From: Pseudodesulfovibrio thermohalotolerans
GTDB lineage: Bacteria; Desulfobacterota; Desulfovibrionia; Desulfovibrionales; Desulfovibrionaceae
Assembly: GCF_021353295.2 (NCBI RefSeq)
Contig: NZ_CP120635.1
Coordinates: 3,377,501 to 3,441,500 of the forward strand
Length of the DNA: 64,000 nt
Direction: 5' to 3'
The notes under the pieces were generated by a model. That model ran no database searches. It had not been told where the DNA came from and was given only the letters and a program-made list of their open reading frames with translations. Made by a program: the position numbers and the translations under genes. Shown piece after piece: positions 44,277 to 52,693 of the stretch (position 1 is its first letter; every line of letters begins with the position of its first letter).

Positions 44277-45030
44277 CCGCGCGCGTCTGCTGACCCTGCT
44301 GGCGGTCCTGGCCGCCGTGCTCCTTCCGGCACTGGCCTGGGCGCAGGCCCCGGTCATCCCGAAACTGTCCATGGAGCTTGCCGCCGGGCAGGCCGATCCG
44401 CAGGAAGTCTCGACCCTGCTCGAAATCCTCTTTCTGCTGACAGTCCTGTCCGTGGCCCCGGCCATCCTGCTGACCATGACCTCCTTCACCCGGATCATCA
44501 TCGTCTTCCACTTCATCCGGCAGGCCATGGGCACCCAGCAGATGCCGCCCAACCAGATCCTGGCCGCCCTGGCCGTCTTCATGACCATGGTCATTATGTA
44601 CCCAGTGGGCAAGGCCATCAACGAGACCGCGCTCCAGCCGTACATGAACGAGACCATCAATTTCACCGAGGCGTTGACCCGCGCCCAGGAGCCTATTCGC
44701 ACGTTCATGTTCAAGCATACCCGCGAGAAGGACCTGTCCATCTTCTACTCCATCACCAAGGAGCCGCGCCCCGAGAGCAAGAACGACGTGCCCACCATCA
44801 TGCTGGTGGCCGCCTACACCATCTCCGAGCTGAAGACGGGCTTCACCATAGGCTTCCTGATCTACATTCCGTTCCTCATTCTCGATATGGTCGTGGCCTC
44901 CATCCTGCTCGCCATGGGCATGATGATGCTGCCGCCGGTGATGATCTCGCTGCCGTTCAAGATTCTGCTGTTCATCCTCATCGACGGTTGGAACCTGCTG
45001 GTGGGGTCCCTGGTCAACACCTTCCAGTGA
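44269..45030 (+). CDS. fliP: Flagellar export gate protein FliP
   Basis: A 253-residue gate subunit made as a preprotein: signal peptide ~1-25 (RLLTLLAVLAAVLLPALAWA), then four TM helices. Signatures: TSFTRIIIVFHFIRQAMG and PPNQILAALAVFMTMVIM, YTISELKTGFTIGFLIYIPF. Its start overlaps fliO by 8 bp. Five or six FliP subunits form the export channel with FliQ and FliR. Confidence 0.96.
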   Translation: MSSRARLLTLLAVLAAVLLPALAWAQAPVIPKLSMELAAGQADPQEVSTLLEILFLLTVLSVAPAILLTMTSFTRIIIVFHFIRQAMGTQQMPPNQILAALAVFMTMVIMYPVGKAINETALQPYMNETINFTEALTRAQEPIRTFMFKHTREKDLSIFYSITKEPRPESKNDVPTIMLVAAYTISELKTGFTIGFLIYIPFLILDMVVASILLAMGMMMLPPVMISLPFKILLFILIDGWNLLVGSLVNTFQ

Positions 45031-45112
45031 CCGGACGCCCCGCGTTACCCGGGGAGTGGTCCGTCCGGACATCTGCCCGCAACCTCAACCGCCCCGACAT
45101 GGAGGGCCTGAA

Positions 45113-45382
45113 ATGACACCGGAGTTTGTCGTCGGTTTCGCCCGGCAGGCCATCGAAATGACCCTGGTTATCTCCCTGCCCATGCTCGGCATCGGCATGG
45201 CCGTGGGCATCCTCATCTCCATCATCCAGGCCGCCACCCAGATTCAGGAAATGACCCTGACCATGGTGCCGAAGATCATCGCCCTTTTCCTGGCCCTGCT
45301 CGTGGCCTTCCCATGGATCATGGACAAGATGACCTCATACACCACCAACCTCTTTCTCAACCTGCCGAACTACATCCGCTAG
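45113..45382 (+). CDS. fliQ: Flagellar export gate protein FliQ
   Basis: An 89-residue, two-helix gate subunit: VGFARQAIEMTLVISLPMLG, MAVGILISIIQAATQIQEMT and MVPKIIALFLALLVAFPWIM. The ATG follows GGAGGG. It is 82 bp after fliP. fliR normally follows fliQ, but here the operon ends, so fliR and flhB must be elsewhere. Confidence 0.95.
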   Translation: MTPEFVVGFARQAIEMTLVISLPMLGIGMAVGILISIIQAATQIQEMTLTMVPKIIALFLALLVAFPWIMDKMTSYTTNLFLNLPNYIR

Positions 45383-45448
45383 TGCGCCCCGGCGCCTTCC
45401 CCGCCGTGTCGCCGCCTCTCTCCGGCGAAGGACTTTCCTCGGCTGTCA

Positions 45449-45477
45449 TTGACTATACGTTCAATCCAATGCTAGGA
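45449..45477 (+). promoter_or_regulatory. Possible sigma-70 promoter before the structured leader
   Basis: TTGACT (45449) and, 17-18 bases on, CTAGGA/TAGGAA as a weak -10. Transcription would begin ~45484. Confidence is low because the -10 box is poor. Confidence 0.35.
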
Positions 45478-45483
45478 ATGTTA

Positions 45484-45709
45484 AGCTGAGAATAGTGAAC
45501 TGGTCGTCGTCCGGCAGGAGGGGATACCCGGACGAAAGGCTTATCTCCGGAACGCTTGACGCGTCCTCAAGGGTTGTCGAAATGGCGGAAGACACCCTTG
45601 AAAGGGAAGCTGATTAACATTCCGGGTGACGACCCATGCTCCCCTCCGGCCTTCTCGATGAGAATTGCGCACGGCAGCACAATAAGCGGCAACTGTAGGG
45701 GATCAATCT
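45484..45709 (+). ncRNA. Structured 5' leader, riboswitch-like (novel candidate)
   Basis: A 226-base leader. A 13-bp helix closes it: GGTCGTCGTCCGG (45502-45514) with CCGGGTGACGACC (45622-45634), two G-U pairs. Inside are three hairpins: GGAGGGGATA...TTATCTCC (45517-45548), ACGC/GCGT (45552-45564) and TCAAGGGTTGTC/GACACCCTTGA (45567-45601, one bulge). TCCCCTCC (45640-45647) can pair with GGAGGGGA (45517-45524, 8 bp) or, through TCCCCT, with the Shine-Dalgarno AGGGGA (45697-45702) of the GTG at 45710. These two pairings are mutually exclusive, as in a translational switch. No known riboswitch consensus was recognised. Confidence 0.5.
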
Positions 45710-47548
45710 GTGAAGCACCCGTCTTCATTAGTAGTTAGTGCACCGCTCACCGCATTCTTGCGGCGTTTGCCATATTTCCATTCATCCCGTTCCACCCGGA
45801 ATTCCCGGCGGCCACGTCGGGCGCCCCCCGCGAACGGCACAGAGAGCGAAAAGGGCGACGAACAGCACCCTGCTCGCACGGCGGCGCGCCATCTGCTCCT
45901 CGCCGCCGTGCTGACAGCCTGGTGGTGTGTGCAGCTTCCGGCTTGCGCGCAGGCATCGGCAAACATCCATTTCCTGGACACCTTCGCCTCCATGCCCGAA
46001 TCCGATGCTCGGTCATTCGCGGCCTCCATACATTACCCGGCGGAATCCCCGGAGACCGCGCCGCCGAACGCCTCACTCAAATGGGTGGAGCCCCTGCCCG
46101 ACACCCTGTTCCCTCCCGACATCGCCGCCCCGCTGTTCTGGTGGGACGCCGCTGAAAAACCAGCGGCCTGGAAGATCTCCGTACTTGCCGAGGACGGCCC
46201 GATATTCAGCGTGCTGACCAGATCGGGACATTGGATTCCGACCGATGGGCAATGGGATTTAATGCGGACCCGCGCCGCGCTCGGCCATGACGCGGCGTTG
46301 CGCGTATGCGTCGCCGCCGTCGGCGGGTGGGATGGCCGGACCATCGAAGGGGAAGTATCCCTGCGAATAGCTTTCAGCCCGGACCCCATCGACGCCAAAA
46401 TCTTCTTTTTGCGCAAACCCGTGCCCTTTGCCGAGGGACAGGCACACCCCGAACTGACCCAATGGCTGTTGGCCGACCCGGCACGGCCCGGCGAGCCGGA
46501 CCTGGTCATGGACGGACTTCCCGTCTGCGGCAACTGCCACACCTTTGCCGCCGGGGGCAGCGTCCTCGGCATGGACGTGGACATCGACGGCGACAAGGGC
46601 AGCTACATGCTCATCCGCGACAAGGGCAGGGCCACGGTCGCGCGGAACAACCTGGTCTCGTGGAACGACCGGCCGACCCCGGCGGGCGCGCCGTACAGCT
46701 TCGGCCTGTTCACCGCCCTGTCCCCCTCGGGCCGGTACGCGGTTTCCACTGTGGGAGAGCACTCCCTCTTCGTCAGTCTCGACGACAAGGCTTTCTCCCA
46801 GCTCTTCTATCCCGTCACCGGCTTCATCGGCGTGTACGACGTGGACGCGGGCCGACATGCGGACCTCCCGGGAGCCTCCGACGAACGGTGCGTGCAGACC
46901 GCTCCGGCATTCAGCCCGGACGGCCGGACCGTGGCCTTTTCCCGCGCGCCGGTGTCCCCCGCTTTGCTCAAGGCCGTGACAAGCGGACAGGTGCGGGCCG
47001 AACCCCATTCCGCCAGCATATTCGCGCTGAACGAAAAATACCCGTTCCGCTTCGACATCTGGACCGTGCCCTTCAACGAGGGGCGCGGGGGCGAACCCGT
47101 GCCGCTGCGAGGAGCCTCGGACAACGGAAAGAGCAACTATTTCGCCCGCTATTCCCCGGACGGCGAATGGATCGTGTTCACGCAAAGCCCGACGGGCCTC
47201 GTGCTGCAACCGTTCAGCCGCCTGATGATCGTCCCGGCGGCGGGCGGAAAGGCCGCGCCGCTGGCCTGCAACGTCGAGGGAATGAACTCGTGGCACAGCT
47301 GGTCGCCCAACGGACGATGGCTGGTCTTTTCCGGCAAGTCCCGCTCCCCGGTGACCGAACTGTTTTTGACCCATATCGACAAGGACGGCCGGTCCAGCCC
47401 GGCGATCAGATTGTTCCGTTACAGCTCGGAATCCATGGCGGCCATGGTGCCCGAGTTCGTGCCGGAATCCTTTGCAAACCTGCGGAGCATCCGATTTGGA
47501 TTCCACTTGGATGGGAGTCGGCAGTCCAAATCGGGCAACATCCGATAA
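45710..47548 (+). CDS. Exported c-heme / PD40 beta-propeller protein, unknown
   Basis: A ~612-residue exported protein. After a basic N-terminal ~60 residues comes a hydrophobic segment (LLLAAVLTAWWCVQLPACAQA) that looks like a signal peptide, so the mature part starts near residue 85. One c-type heme motif, CGNCH (273-277), is followed by a Met-rich stretch (SVLGMDVDIDG) that could give the sixth ligand. From ~330 on are WD40/TolB-like PD40 repeats: LSPSGRYAV, FSPDGRTVAF, YSPDGEWIVF, WSPNGRWLVF. The GTG start has AGGGGA seven bases upstream. It heads a three-gene run of exported proteins. A periplasmic electron-transfer or redox-sensing role is likely; no named family is claimed. Confidence 0.72.
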   Translation: MKHPSSLVVSAPLTAFLRRLPYFHSSRSTRNSRRPRRAPPANGTESEKGDEQHPARTAARHLLLAAVLTAWWCVQLPACAQASANIHFLDTFASMPESDARSFAASIHYPAESPETAPPNASLKWVEPLPDTLFPPDIAAPLFWWDAAEKPAAWKISVLAEDGPIFSVLTRSGHWIPTDGQWDLMRTRAALGHDAALRVCVAAVGGWDGRTIEGEVSLRIAFSPDPIDAKIFFLRKPVPFAEGQAHPELTQWLLADPARPGEPDLVMDGLPVCGNCHTFAAGGSVLGMDVDIDGDKGSYMLIRDKGRATVARNNLVSWNDRPTPAGAPYSFGLFTALSPSGRYAVSTVGEHSLFVSLDDKAFSQLFYPVTGFIGVYDVDAGRHADLPGASDERCVQTAPAFSPDGRTVAFSRAPVSPALLKAVTSGQVRAEPHSASIFALNEKYPFRFDIWTVPFNEGRGGEPVPLRGASDNGKSNYFARYSPDGEWIVFTQSPTGLVLQPFSRLMIVPAAGGKAAPLACNVEGMNSWHSWSPNGRWLVFSGKSRSPVTELFLTHIDKDGRSSPAIRLFRYSSESMAAMVPEFVPESFANLRSIRFGFHLDGSRQSKSGNIR

Positions 47549-47579
47549 CGTATCGTATTCATCTACAAACGAGGAAGCT

Positions 47580-48647
47580 ATGAGGAACGGAATCACACTA
47601 CGGTTACTGGGTTGCATCGTATTCATGATGGTCCTCGCCGTGTCCGGCGGCCATGCCCACGCCTACGGAGGCGGTGGTGGCGGCGGTGGCGGTGGAGGAG
47701 GTGGCGGTGGCGGCGGAGACGTTGGCGACTCAGGTCAGGACAGCGGCTTTGGCCCCCTCTCCCAGGCGGACCTGGTCCGCGCCTTCGGGACGCCGCAACA
47801 AAAGGAAGAGCTGGAACGCTCCATCAAGGAGGCGCGTGACCGCCTCAAGCAGGCCGAAAAGATGGCTGAGATCAGACGGAAGCAGCTTAATCTGGCCAAA
47901 AAGAAACTCAGAGAGCTTGAGCAGGAAATCCACAATGGCGATACCTCCATTGAAAAGGAGAACGAATATTTCGACATGTGGAAAAAGCTCACCCGGAAGC
48001 AGAACGAGTTTCTGAAGCAGAACACCGAGGCCATTGTCGCCGGAGCGGAGCTTGGGCGCGCCGAAGAGGGCGACGACAGCCTCACCCAGGCCCAGCGGGA
48101 CAGGCTCAGGGACTCCTTCAACAAAGACGCGGACGCCATCCGCAGGGAAGCGACCGAGAGAATGATAGACGCCCTGTTGCAACATTCGCGAGTCGCCATG
48201 AACGAGGCGGACGCCCACGACCGCAACATGCAGCGCGCCGAGATGGTCAAATGGGTGGCCGTAGCCGGTGGCGTCGCGGTCAGTGGCGTGGGAGCCGCCA
48301 CCCTCACCACGGCCCAGGCCGCGAAGCTGCTCCTGGTCTCGTCGGCGCTTGATGCGACCGGAGCCGGGATCGGCGCGGCCGCCGACTCGCGGAGCAAGGG
48401 ACACAGCGTGACCGAAACCGTTGTCAGAACCATGTCCGCGGCCACCCTGCAGGCGATTGCGGGGAAGGTGCTGGGAAAGGTGCCCTCCACCAAGGCGGCC
48501 ACGGCGGACGCGCTGGTGGATTTCGCCAAGGCATACGGTGTTGACGCCTTGCAGAACGCGATGGCCGATCTCGATACCTCCAATTCCGCACCCACGTCCG
48601 CTCCCAACTACTCCCCCGGCATACCCACGCAACAATATCACCGGTAG
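47580..48647 (+). CDS. Exported poly-glycine, coiled-coil protein, unknown
   Basis: A 355-residue protein I do not recognise. Signal peptide ~1-29 (LGCIVFMMVLAVSGGHAHA). Right after it is a 17-residue glycine run. Residues ~70-150 form a Lys/Glu-rich coiled coil (KEARDRLKQAEKMAEIRRKQ). Residues ~225-275 are hydrophobic and Ala/Gly-rich (VAVAGGVAVSGVGAATLTTA), like a glycine-zipper membrane or pore segment. The C-terminal tail is Ser/Pro/Asn-rich. GAGGAAGCT precedes the ATG. It lies 31 bp after the heme-propeller gene and 16 bp before the lipoprotein gene. No enzyme motif. Confidence 0.7.
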   Translation: MRNGITLRLLGCIVFMMVLAVSGGHAHAYGGGGGGGGGGGGGGGGGDVGDSGQDSGFGPLSQADLVRAFGTPQQKEELERSIKEARDRLKQAEKMAEIRRKQLNLAKKKLRELEQEIHNGDTSIEKENEYFDMWKKLTRKQNEFLKQNTEAIVAGAELGRAEEGDDSLTQAQRDRLRDSFNKDADAIRREATERMIDALLQHSRVAMNEADAHDRNMQRAEMVKWVAVAGGVAVSGVGAATLTTAQAAKLLLVSSALDATGAGIGAAADSRSKGHSVTETVVRTMSAATLQAIAGKVLGKVPSTKAATADALVDFAKAYGVDALQNAMADLDTSNSAPTSAPNYSPGIPTQQYHR

Positions 48648-48664
48648 GAACAAGGAGAAACATC

Positions 48665-49933
48665 ATGAACAGACTGTTTTCACTCATCATTGTTTCGGCC
48701 TTGTTCGCCCTGTTGTCCGCCTGCGTCACCACCGGCACCAACATGGCCTCGACCTCGCCGGACCCCGCCTTCACAGCCGAAGACATCGCGAACACCGAGG
48801 TCATCGGCTCGCTGAACCTGCCCGGGCACGCCAAGGTCGTGCTTGCCGCCCTGCTGCTGGAAATGCGCGGGGAGTCGACCGCCGGACTGAAATCGGCGGT
48901 CAAATTCAGCAAGGACGGCGAACACGACCTGCGCAACTCGTTCACGAACTACAAGGGGTATGACGTCGCGCTCATCGAGATCGACCAGGTCGGTGTCGGG
49001 AAGCAGCCGAAAAACGGCCTGAACATGGCCATGGGCGGCGTCTTCACCTTCATGAATGACATCGGCCAGACGTTCTCGGAAAGGTTCTTCGCCGACTACA
49101 CCATCGCCCGGAACGGAACGATGGTCATTCAAAACAGCGCAGCGACGCCCGAATTCTCGGAATTCCCGTCCGTCACGGGCTTTTTCGTCAAGCATGAAGC
49201 CCTTGTGGCGGCCGCGCCCAAGCTGAACTCCTTCCGCGACTTCTTCCTCTTCGCCATGGCCAACAGCATTCCCATGAATGCTACCGAGGAGGAGACCCGA
49301 AACCTGGCCCAGTACGATACACTCTCGTTTTTCGACAAGCTGTCCAGGTCCGAGCTGCTGCCGAAGACCATGGAAGGGAACTTCGCCTTCCTCTGCTTTG
49401 CCATGGACAGGATGTCGCCCGTGGACTCCTTTATCGTCAAAGTGAGCAAATCCAAACTCCCGAGGGGCGTCCCCTCGGTCGAGCCTCACGATATAGACTT
49501 CCCCGACGGCTACCGGATGGCCATCGTCGAGGGTTCGGCCAAGCTGTACGACAAGATGCGCCCCTTCTACATCCACGCGCTGTACAAGAAGGGAGGCGCG
49601 GCTTCCGGCACCGAACAACACATCGGCACGTTCTCCAACCAGAAGCTGCCCGCCGATATCCAGCGCCTGTCCGTTCCGCCGGGCGGGGAATGGGTTGCGG
49701 AAAAGCTCTCCGCAAAGACGCTGACCGCCCCTCCGCGTTTGCTGAACCCGGCCGACCGTGAAGACGCCAAGCTGATACAGCAGGCCCTGGCCAAACGGGG
49801 CTTCTACAAGGGAAAGATTGACGGCCTGTTCGGCAAGGGTTCGCAGGGCGCCCTGCGCGCATTCCGCAAAAACACCATGGGTTCGGACTCCGCGCAATGG
49901 GACATGGATGTGCAGAACCGGCTCTTCAACTAG
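48665..49933 (+). CDS. Lipoprotein with C-terminal peptidoglycan-binding domain
   Basis: A 422-residue lipoprotein. The signal ends in a lipobox, LLSAC, with Cys20; the next residues are VTT, so the outer membrane is likely. The central part (~40-340) matches nothing I know. Residues ~365-415 are a PG_binding_1 domain (IQQALAKRGFYKGKIDGLFG and KGSQGALRAFRKN). So one end is in a membrane and the other on peptidoglycan. AAGGAGAAACATC precedes the ATG. It is the last of the three-gene run, followed by a strong terminator. Confidence 0.78.
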   Translation: MNRLFSLIIVSALFALLSACVTTGTNMASTSPDPAFTAEDIANTEVIGSLNLPGHAKVVLAALLLEMRGESTAGLKSAVKFSKDGEHDLRNSFTNYKGYDVALIEIDQVGVGKQPKNGLNMAMGGVFTFMNDIGQTFSERFFADYTIARNGTMVIQNSAATPEFSEFPSVTGFFVKHEALVAAAPKLNSFRDFFLFAMANSIPMNATEEETRNLAQYDTLSFFDKLSRSELLPKTMEGNFAFLCFAMDRMSPVDSFIVKVSKSKLPRGVPSVEPHDIDFPDGYRMAIVEGSAKLYDKMRPFYIHALYKKGGAASGTEQHIGTFSNQKLPADIQRLSVPPGGEWVAEKLSAKTLTAPPRLLNPADREDAKLIQQALAKRGFYKGKIDGLFGKGSQGALRAFRKNTMGSDSAQWDMDVQNRLFN

Positions 49934-49956
49934 CCACTTCCCCTACGTGAAACCTT

Positions 49957-49983
49957 GGGCGGCCCACACGGGCCGCCCTTTTT
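49957..49983 (+). terminator. Rho-independent terminator of the three-gene operon
   Basis: GGGCGGCCC / GGGCCGCCC (9 bp, loop ACAC) followed by TTTTT, 24 bases after the lipoprotein stop. Confidence 0.94.
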
Positions 49984-50156
49984 GCTGTCCGCGCCACTCC
50001 CTCCCTCGCTCCACGACACCCATCTGAAAACGCAGGCTGGAAAAGGTGATGAGAACCGGGGAACCCGCTCACGCCGATGGTGACAAGCGGCCGGAAACGG
50101 CTTAGATTCACAGGTACGGTGAAAACGCCGCGCATAAACAAACTGAACGAGAGCCA

Positions 50157-52574
50157 ATGACCAACAAGACTCTTCCCAAGGGGCTTCCCGGATCCAAACT
50201 GCGGGCCGCCCTGGACCCGGCCACGATTCCCTATGAAACCAGCGCCGACGTCCCGGCCCGGAACGTCTATTCCAAGCTTCAGCCCAGAGCGATCCACGCC
50301 CTGGCCCTGGCCCTGGAGATCAAGGGAAACGAACATAACCTGTACGTTGCGGGCGAGCCCAACATGGGCCGCACCTACTTCGTGCAATCCTTCCTCAAGC
50401 CCGCGGCCGCCAAAGCCGCGCCGCCTGCGGACTGGGTCTACCTCTACAACTTCGAGGACAACGACAAGCCCATCGCGGTGTCTCTGCCCGCCGGACGGGG
50501 CCGCAAGTTCAAGCTGGCCCAGAACAAGGCCATCACGCATATCCGCCAGGAGATTCCCGCTCGATTCGAAAAGGACACCTTCCAGAAAAAGCACGAGCGG
50601 CTGGTCAAGAAATTCAACACCCGCCGCGAGGAACTGTTCAACCAGATGGACGACACGGCCGAGAAGGAGAATTTCTCCCTGAGCCTGGACGACGAGGGCG
50701 TGCTGACCCTGTCGCCCATCGTGGACGGCGAGGTGGTCTCGGACAAGGACTTCGACAAGCTCAAGCCCGCCCAGCGCAAGAAGCTCAAGGCCAAGGGCGA
50801 GGAGCTGCTGGCCGGGGTAAGCTCCATCCTGCGCCAGATCAACCAGAACGAGATGGACATGCGGGACTCCGAAAACACCCTGCGCCGCGAGACGGCCAAG
50901 GCGGTGATGGAGGACTGCTTCACGCCCGTGGCGGACAAATTCAAGGACATCGAGGGACTGTCCGACTATTTCGAGAACCTGGTGGACGAGGTGGTCGACA
51001 ACGTGGACCAATTCACGCCGCGCGATACCTCCCTGGCCGGACTGCTGCCCGAGTCCATGCCCACGGGCGAAGATTTCTTCACCCGTTTCGAGGTCAACCT
51101 GTTCGTGGACAACGGCAAGACCAAGGGCGCGCCCGTGGTGGTCGAAGATCACCCCACCGCCTTCAACCTGCTCGGCTCCATCGAACGCGAGGCCGAGATG
51201 GGCGCGCTGTACACGGACTTCACCCTTATCAAGGCGGGCTCGCTGCACCAGGCCAACGGCGGATTCCTGATCCTGAACGTGGAAGACCTGCTGTCCAACC
51301 CTAGCTCGTGGGAAGGACTGTTGCGGGCGCTGCGCTCCGGCCAATCGCGCATCGAGGACCCGGTGGACCCGGAACAGGTCCGCGCCCGGACCATCCAGCC
51401 GGAGCCCATCGACCTGGACCTCAAGGTCGTGCTCATCGGCACTGACGAACACTACGAGGTTCTGCTCTACAACGACGACAGGTTCGCCAAGTACTTCAAG
51501 CTCAAGGCGCATCTGCAACACGCGGCCATGCGCACCGCGGACAACATCCGCAGCTACATCTCGGTCATCGGCCAGACCGCCCGCGAGGCGGGAGTGCTGC
51601 CCCTGACCCGCGAAGCCATGGCCGGGCTCGTGGACTTCGCCTCCCGTCTGGTGGAGGACCAGAAGCGGCTGTCCCTGTTCATCCCGCTCATCCGCGAACG
51701 GATGATCGAGGCGTCGGCCCTGGCCCGTATGGCGGGCAAGGAGACCGTTGACCAGGCGGCCATGCGCGAAGCCGTGCGCGCCAAGGACTACCGCGCCAAC
51801 CTCTATGAAGAGGAATTCATGGCCGACTACGACCGCCAGGTCATCAAGGTGGAAACCGACGGGTTCGGCACCGGGCGGGCGAACGGCCTGTCCGTGACCC
51901 TGTTCGGGGACTACGAGTTCGGCCTGCCGCACCAGATTTCCTGCACCGTGGGCGTCGGCCACGGCGGCATCCTCGACCTGGAGCGCGAGGCGCAACTGGG
52001 CGGCCCCATCCACACCAAGGGCATGATGATCATCAAGTCCTATCTGGTGCGCCTGTTCGCCCAGGACAAGCCCATCGTGCTCACCGGGTCCCTCTGCTTC
52101 GAGCAGTCCTACGCGGGCATCGAAGGCGACTCGGCCTCGGGCGCGGAGCTGGCCTCCCTGCTCTCGGCCCTGTCCGACACGCCCATCAACCTGTCCTACG
52201 CCTTCACCGGCGCGGTGTCGCAAAGTGGCGCGGTCATGGCGGTGGGCGGGGTCAACCGCAAGATCGAAGGGTTCTTCGAAGTCTGCCGCCGCCGCAAGCT
52301 GACCGGCCGCCAGGGCGTGATCCTGCCTGCGGACAACGTGGTCAACCTGATGCTCAAGGACGAGATCGTCCAGGCCGTGGACGAGGGAAAATTCCACATC
52401 TTCCCGGTCAAATCCATCGAGGAGGCCATGTTCATCCTCACCGGCCTGCGCTGCGGCAAGCGCGGCGCCAACGGCCAGTTCCCGCTCGGCACCCTCTACC
52501 GCAAGGTGGACCAACGGCTGGGAGAGTTGGCCAAACTCGCCATGGAGACCACCTCCCGCCCGGACGGGAAATAG
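50157..52574 (+). CDS. Lon-family ATP-dependent protease (AAA_32 / LonB-like)
   Basis: An 805-residue AAA+ protease of the Lon-related YcbZ group (no N-terminal LAN domain). Walker A is GEPNMGRT (66-73), with Arg instead of Lys as usual in this group; Walker B-like GGFLILNVEDLL follows. A long helical insertion spans ~150-290. The protease domain has the Ser-Lys dyad S659 (EGDSASGAEL) and K702 (GGVNRKIEGFF), 43 residues apart as in E. coli Lon. The ATG is in AGAGCCAATG. It is monocistronic. The role is probably protein quality control. Confidence 0.95.
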   Translation: MTNKTLPKGLPGSKLRAALDPATIPYETSADVPARNVYSKLQPRAIHALALALEIKGNEHNLYVAGEPNMGRTYFVQSFLKPAAAKAAPPADWVYLYNFEDNDKPIAVSLPAGRGRKFKLAQNKAITHIRQEIPARFEKDTFQKKHERLVKKFNTRREELFNQMDDTAEKENFSLSLDDEGVLTLSPIVDGEVVSDKDFDKLKPAQRKKLKAKGEELLAGVSSILRQINQNEMDMRDSENTLRRETAKAVMEDCFTPVADKFKDIEGLSDYFENLVDEVVDNVDQFTPRDTSLAGLLPESMPTGEDFFTRFEVNLFVDNGKTKGAPVVVEDHPTAFNLLGSIEREAEMGALYTDFTLIKAGSLHQANGGFLILNVEDLLSNPSSWEGLLRALRSGQSRIEDPVDPEQVRARTIQPEPIDLDLKVVLIGTDEHYEVLLYNDDRFAKYFKLKAHLQHAAMRTADNIRSYISVIGQTAREAGVLPLTREAMAGLVDFASRLVEDQKRLSLFIPLIRERMIEASALARMAGKETVDQAAMREAVRAKDYRANLYEEEFMADYDRQVIKVETDGFGTGRANGLSVTLFGDYEFGLPHQISCTVGVGHGGILDLEREAQLGGPIHTKGMMIIKSYLVRLFAQDKPIVLTGSLCFEQSYAGIEGDSASGAELASLLSALSDTPINLSYAFTGAVSQSGAVMAVGGVNRKIEGFFEVCRRRKLTGRQGVILPADNVVNLMLKDEIVQAVDEGKFHIFPVKSIEEAMFILTGLRCGKRGANGQFPLGTLYRKVDQRLGELAKLAMETTSRPDGK

Positions 52575-52583
52575 ACTTCCGCA

Positions 52584-52619
52584 AGGCGGGCGTCCGACAA
52601 GGACGCCCGCCTTTTTTTT
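52584..52619 (+). terminator. Rho-independent terminator of the Lon gene
   Basis: AGGCGGGCGTCC / GGACGCCCGCCT, 12-bp stem with loop GACAA, then a run of eight T. Very strong. Confidence 0.97.
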
Positions 52620-52636
52620 CGTCTGAACGCCATGCG

Positions 52637-52664
52637 TTGACGCAACCCCGGCCCGCCGTTAGGG
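52637..52664 (+). promoter_or_regulatory. Possible promoter of the phosphoesterase-rlmH run
   Basis: TTGACG (52637), 16-base spacer, TTAGGG as a weak -10. It lies between the Lon terminator and the AAGGAG of the next gene, so a promoter is expected here. Confidence 0.4.
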
Positions 52665-52693
52665 TCGGACAACCCTGCCAAGGAGAGTCAGAC

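Noticed and set aside
45484..45709. GEMM (c-di-GMP/cGAMP) riboswitch
   Set aside because: GGACGAAAGGC and TCTCCGG superficially recall GACGCAAAGCC..CCGG, but the CACAGGGCAAACC strand and the tetraloop receptor are absent.
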